Below are positions 60,021 through 64,000 of a stretch of 64,000 nt of DNA, piece after piece. The translations under genes and the position numbers were made by a program. Under the pieces are notes generated by a model. That model had not been told where the DNA came from, did not search any database, and saw only the letters and a program-made list of their open reading frames with translations. The stretch spans positions 2,428,685 through 2,492,684 of the forward strand of contig NC_059283.1 of the NCBI RefSeq assembly GCF_017591435.1. The letters run 5' to 3'. Each line of letters begins with the position of its first letter. Positions within the stretch are counted from its first letter, which is position 1. This DNA is from Portunus trituberculatus. Lineage: Eukaryota; Arthropoda; Malacostraca; Decapoda; Portunidae.

Positions 60021-60600
60021 AATAGGATTGCATAAGAACTCAGAGATAAATATATGATGAGTATCCTGGAATTATCTATCTTTCTAAAGGATGTTTACGC
60101 CTTAGAAAAGAAAGAAGCGTGTAAGAATGAATTACATAAACTCGGAGATAATGAAGTCAGGATTATTTTTAAAGCCCGTCGAATGTTTGAAAAAAATAAT
60201 GAAAAGGAGAAAGTTTGAGAATAAATCAAGGAAACCCAGAAATAGAGATGTAAGGGAATAGATTTAAAAAGGACAATGTGTAAGAATGAATCAGACAACT
60301 CTTGAATATAAAAAAAAGGAACTAGTAGGATTATATTTCAAGAACCCACAGATATAATTAAAAAAAGAACTGCGAAGAAAATGACTGCGTGAGAATAAAT
60401 CATTGGAACGTCCTGAGAGGAAAATGGAATTGGATAAATTTAAACAGAACTGAATAGAAAAAAAAATAAAAAATAAAGAGAAATCTAGAGATAAAGTTGA
60501 TGGATTATTATTTTCAGATGTTAGAAAAAAAGAAACTGTGAAGAAAAAGAACAATGAGTGAGACTAAACCAGGAAGACTATCAGAGTGAGATGTAATATG
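60021..60600. repeat. Very degenerate tandem array around GTGTAAGAATGAAT
   Basis: Related stretches occur near 60025 (GCATAAGAACTCAGAGATAA), 60119 (GTGTAAGAATGAATTACATA), 60206 (GTTTGAGAATAAATCAAGGA), 60278 (GTGTAAGAATGAATCAGACA), 60386 (GCGTGAGAATAAATCATTGG) and 60553 (GAGTGAGACTAAACCAGGAA). Each is preceded by A-rich sequence and followed by an AGAGATA-like stretch. Spacing is irregular (about 70-165 bases). Confidence 0.6.
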
Positions 60601-60739
60601 AAATAACTCTGTGTTTATACGAGTTTAGGAACAGCTCGCTTTTAGTCGTCTCCTACAGTGGGTCTTGGGCTGAGTGAGTCACCGTGTGCGAAGTACAGAC
60701 TTAATTACCACATAAAAGAAGCCATGATTAGGGTCCGTT

Positions 60740-61380
60740 GGATTATAATTGAATGGGGCAGAATGGGCAGAAGGGGGTAACAATGCGGGAGGGAGATGGA
60801 GAGAGAGCGAGGGAGAGAGGGAGGGAGAGGAATGGAAGAAGGGTGGGAGGGAGGAATAAGAGGGCCTAGAGGAACAGATGGAGCTGATTACACAAAGAAA
60901 CAAACACGGGAGGAGGAGAGAGAGAGAAAGACGGATGGAAAAAAAACAGGTAAAAGTGAAATGTAAACAGACGAGGTAATTAATCAAAACGGACGTAAAT
61001 TTTTTAAGGAGGCACGTGAAAAAAAGGACATAAAAGGATACAAAAAGATGAACACAATATAAGGCAAGAAAAAAATAAGTGAAAATAAAAGAACAAAAGA
61101 ATTAGAGAAAGAAAAAAAAAAGCCATGAAAATAAAAACAAAGAAAAACGAGTGAGGATTCTTTACACTTGACAATATAATGAAAGACAATTACCAAGATC
61201 TTAGGAAAACAAGAATATAAGAAAAAGTGATACAAACATAAAGACATAAGGAACAAGAGAAAACACAAAATCGAAACTAAAACGAAATCAAACAGAAATA
61301 GAGCAAAGAAAAATAATAATGAATGCAAAGACGAGGAAAGGAAAGAATAAGAAGTATAAACCCTTAAAAAAAATAGTAAA
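60740..61380. repeat. Polypurine and A-rich tract
   Basis: GGGAGAGA-type sequence at 60770-60860, then A-rich, GAAAATAAAAA-type sequence to 61380. Minus-strand frames here are Phe/Leu/Ser-rich and rejected. Confidence 0.75.
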
Positions 61381-61673
61381 ACTTGTCTGAAGGCTCTACG
61401 TTTTCTCCCCGTTAGCCAGCAGCACGGCAGGACGCAGCAGCCTTACACGCACGGTAATCCAAAGCAAATATTCTGTTGGCAATATCAGGGCTAAATGGCT
61501 CTATAATTACGGCTATCAACTAAACGCTAATTCCTCCAACTTTGTAGGAAAACGTTGTAAAAGCCGGATATTAAACAGTTACTGGGTTTAGTTGATAATT
61601 AATCCATTTTCCTTCGCATACGAGTGTAGTTCCTTAATTAATAGATTTTACAGCCGCTACCCTGACTCAGCTT
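61381..61673. other. Unique high-complexity DNA
   Basis: A repeat-free, balanced island between A-rich DNA and the GA tract. It includes TAATCCAAAGCAAATATTCT and AATGGCTCTATAATTACGGC. It is a candidate conserved non-coding element only by contrast with its surroundings. Confidence 0.4.
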
Positions 61674-61710
61674 ACAGAGAGAGAGAGAGAGGGAGAGGGA
61701 GAGGGAGAGG
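61674..61710. repeat. (GA)n / (GGGAGA)n tract
   Basis: Short GA run passing into hexanucleotide GGGAGA steps. Confidence 0.93.
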
Positions 61711-61799
61711 GATAGGGAGGTCTGGCTATTATGTGAGTAAATCCAAATGAATAACTGAAGCCCTACTGTCTTTTGATAATAATCTATGAAGGAATGCGT

Positions 61800-61810
61800 T
61801 ATTATTATTA

Positions 61811-61865
<55 letters not shown>

Positions 61866-61877
61866 GGTAGTTGTAGC

Positions 61878-61923
<46 letters not shown>

Positions 61924-61949
61924 ATGATGGTAGTATTATAACATTTGTG

Positions 61950-61987
<38 letters not shown>
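61800..61987. repeat. (ATT)n and (AGT)n arrays
   Basis: ATT run at 61800-61865, AGT at about 61877-61923, and AGT again at about 61947-61987 after a GATGGTAGTATTATAACATT interruption. Confidence 0.96.
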
Positions 61988-62052
61988 CGTAATAATAGTA
62001 GTAGCAATATACTTCATTACAAACATTACTTTTCTCTCCACTGCATTCTTCA

Positions 62053-62105
62053 CTTAACTTAACCTCACCTAACCCAACCCAACCTAACCCAACCCATCCT
62101 AACCA
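62053..62105. repeat. Interstitial CCTAA/CCCAA block
   Basis: About ten degenerate units such as CTTAACCTCACCTAACCCAA. The orientation is the same as the blocks at 24.6 and 26.8 kb. Confidence 0.8.
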
Positions 62106-62550
62106 ATCACCACCACTATATAAACACAAGGAACACATCAAATTACCATTAGACCACTGAATTTCGCTCATCTCAAGGTCACAGGGATAAAGAGTGATGC
62201 TTTTTTACAGGAATTCTTGGGGTGGTGCGGCGCCCTCTATCCTTTCCTTCCTCTCTTCTTATTACATCCTCAGTCTCGGTTTTCTACGGACTAATATCTC
62301 TGGCTGGCGGGTTTCCGGTAAAGGGAGAGTGAAGAGAAGCTGCGGGAGGGAGGCTGTGTTTGTGAGAGGCAGCGGGGAGAGGGAGAGTGCAGGGAGTGTT
62401 GTTTGAGAGGATGCTAAAGGGAGAAGGAAGAATGAGAGAGACAGCAGGAGTGAAAAGGAGGGAGAGAAAGTGGGAGAGAGGGAGACTTGCAGATGTGAGG
62501 GAGTGTTTGTGGGAGGGAAGGGGTGTTAGGGAATTAGAGGAAGGTGCACT

Positions 62551-62551
<1 letters not shown>
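62106..62551. other. Unique DNA, GA-rich in second half
   Basis: No gene recognised. 62320-62540 is G/A-rich with GGGAGAGNG and GTGTTTG steps. Confidence 0.5.

Positions 62552-62609
<58 letters not shown>
62552..62609. repeat. (CT)29 microsatellite
   Basis: Pure CT run of about 58 bases. Confidence 0.97.
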
Positions 62610-62612
<3 letters not shown>

Positions 62613-62765
62613 ACCCCCCTTAAGGTTGTAGCCGCTGCAAGTTTAACACAAATAAACACGTTCTTCCCAGATTTGTGCTAATTAGGCGAGAGTAAGCCCC
62701 CCCTTTTCCCCCACCCACGTTTTCTCTCACAGGGAGGGGCTAGAGAAGTGCTGAGAGAGAAAATA

Positions 62766-63088
62766 ATGAGTTGGGAAAAGGAGGAAGAGAAGGAGGATGA
62801 GGAAAAAGGATGATAGCTGCTTGAAGGAAATTTGTGTGTTTTCCTTTGTATACTTGGTAAATTTACCTCTGAAGTGTAAGAAGTGTAATTTCTTTTATGG
62901 TTTAGCTAAATATTGAGTCCCTTAGTGTTTAGTGATGAGCGGGGAAAAGAAGGAGAAAGAGAATAAAGGGAAAAAGAGGATAGCCACTTGAAGGAAATTT
63001 GTGTATTTATCTTTGCATGCTTACATTGAATTAATCTTCGAAGTGTTATTTTTTATTATTCTTTTATAGTCTGCCAAATATTGAGCCA
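62766..63088. repeat. Two-unit tandem duplication, offset about 168 bp
   Basis: Unit 1 (about 62766-62920) and unit 2 (about 62935-63088) share GGGAAAAG-AGGA, GATAGCYRCTTGAAGGAAAT, TTGTGTRTTT, CGAAGTGTTA or TGAAGTGTAA, TTCTTTTATRGT and AAATATTGAG. AT-rich and non-coding. Confidence 0.82.
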
Positions 63089-63394
63089 TTGGAAGCTTCT
63101 GTCCATTTTATTTTCACCAGTCCAGCTCACCCCGCTTTCTCTCACGCGGCTGCACACGCTTTCGGAATGTGAAAGGCAAATAGGAAGGAAAATAACATGT
63201 TTACTCGTAAAATATAAAGCTATTAACAAATTAACTAACAAAGTAAATGCCAGAAATCAAACAAACCCGTAGCTTGCTGGTGTTGGGCGAGTCCTCCCTG
63301 CTTTGCTTGCGCTGCATCTTTTTGTTCGTATATACATGTTTCATTTCGATATTTGCAAATTTTTACGTGTTTTCCTGGCTGCAGAGTTCCTTTT

Positions 63395-63810
63395 ATATTT
63401 ACGTATTTCGAAGCATAGAAAGCCATATTTTCACGTTCACCTGTCCACTGTCATTAATTCTCATGCTTTCTCTGTTGTATTTGTTCACATTTAGCATTGG
63501 TTGTTGCTCATTAGAGATTGGGCACTTTTTTGGTCTGTATATTTAAAAGCACAGAGTTTCGTGCTTTGATATTTACCTGTTTATTTTCCCCAGAACCTTT
63601 GGTTTACGTGTCATATTTATCCATATTTATTAACATTTGTTCACATTTCTCTCCACTCACAAGTTAAAATATTTGAAAAAAGCTTTTAAATATACATATA
63701 TCAAAGTACAGATAACAAGTTTTGATCCACACCTGTCTATTGTTCTTAACACCTTTGCTTTCAATGTCATATTTATTCATATTTATTCACATTTCACTTT
63801 TGTCGTCCTC
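63395..63810. repeat. Three-unit diverged tandem array, period about 136-156 bp
   Basis: ACCTGT starts comparable blocks at 63439, 63575 and 63731. Each is preceded by an AAAGCACAGA- or AAAGTACAGA-like stretch and a TTTTGAT/TTTCAC stretch, and followed by a YTTTGSTTT...TGTCATATTTATYCATATT and TTCACATTT block. Unit 1 is shortest and most diverged. Confidence 0.75.
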
Positions 63811-64000
63811 GCATCAGGCAGTCAGTCAGACGCAGCAGAAGCCGACGCAAGGCATTTCTTTCCCATTAACGGATCAGAGTTGATCGAAATGCACAAAACG
63901 GAGGAAACAGAGAGTCGAGGCATTTAGCACAACCTCAAAAAATTACAATCCCCGCGGTTCCCAGCGAGCAGAATCCGAGGACAAAATGAAGAGTGGGGAG
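63811..64000. other. Unique DNA at the window edge
   Basis: Contains CAGTCAGTCAGACGCAGCAG at about 63820-63839. TCAGT matches the arthropod initiator consensus, but no TATA box, downstream element or exon supports a start site. A short open frame running from 63637 to 63927 has no recognisable domain. Confidence 0.35.

Noticed and set aside
63811..63840. TCAGTCAG as a transcription initiator
   Set aside because: The motif is short and frequent (also in the TCAG microsatellite near 51.7 kb) and has no supporting promoter elements or exon, so it is mentioned only in the edge entry.

Overview
The window looks like gene-poor nuclear DNA from an arthropod, most likely a decapod crustacean such as a crab or shrimp. 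The evidence is indirect. There are roughly a hundred dinucleotide and trinucleotide microsatellites, about a tenth of the window by hand tally, dominated by AG/CT and AC/GT. There are several interstitial runs of the arthropod telomeric motif TTAGG. No compact gene or operon structure is visible. The species is not identified and none of this was checked against a database.

I recognise no convincing protein-coding gene, tRNA, rRNA or other RNA gene. The longest open frames run through microsatellites and give serine/leucine, arginine/glutamate, threonine/histidine, cysteine/valine or poly-residue peptides, so I treat them as artefacts. One short minus-strand open frame near 12.4-12.7 kb has a more protein-like composition and is listed at low confidence. 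Exons of a large gene with long introns could pass through the window unrecognised.

Layout. 0-3.2 kb: unique DNA, a MITE copy, then a seven-unit diverged tandem array. 3.6-6.5 kb: CT, GT, AGT/AGG and AG arrays with a long polypurine tract. 7.0-8.7 kb: a duplication, a dense CCAAT-box cluster and two facing GC-box groups, the most promoter-like part. 10.3-11.7 kb: AG/AC arrays around a second MITE copy. 11.7-20.3 kb: mostly unique, with a TTAGG-containing duplication at 16.9 kb and a five-unit 152-bp array at 18.6-19.3 kb. 20.4-31.5 kb: the densest repeat zone, with a GT/AC palindrome, GGA and ACT arrays and a CCTAA block. 31.5-36.4 kb: unique DNA with two diverged tandem arrays, one holding a (GT)52. 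36.4-46.5 kb: many AG arrays, an inverted CT/AG pair, a degenerate minisatellite and a GC-box group. 46.9 kb: a MITE copy in inverse orientation. 47.6-50.3 kb: a polypyrimidine domain followed by a polypurine domain. 50.4-57.7 kb: further arrays and a truncated MITE inside a tandem array. 57.7-64 kb: unique DNA, ATT/AGT arrays, a CCTAA block and three diverged tandem arrays.

Two themes stand out. First, a dispersed element of about 215 bp with imperfect terminal inverted repeats and TTAA-like ends (four copies, non-autonomous piggyBac type by inference). Second, many old, diverged tandem duplications with periods of roughly 100-190 bp. In two of them, paralogous units carry the same dinucleotide tract at very different lengths, which captures microsatellite growth in place. 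No new enzymatic, defence or mobile system was found.
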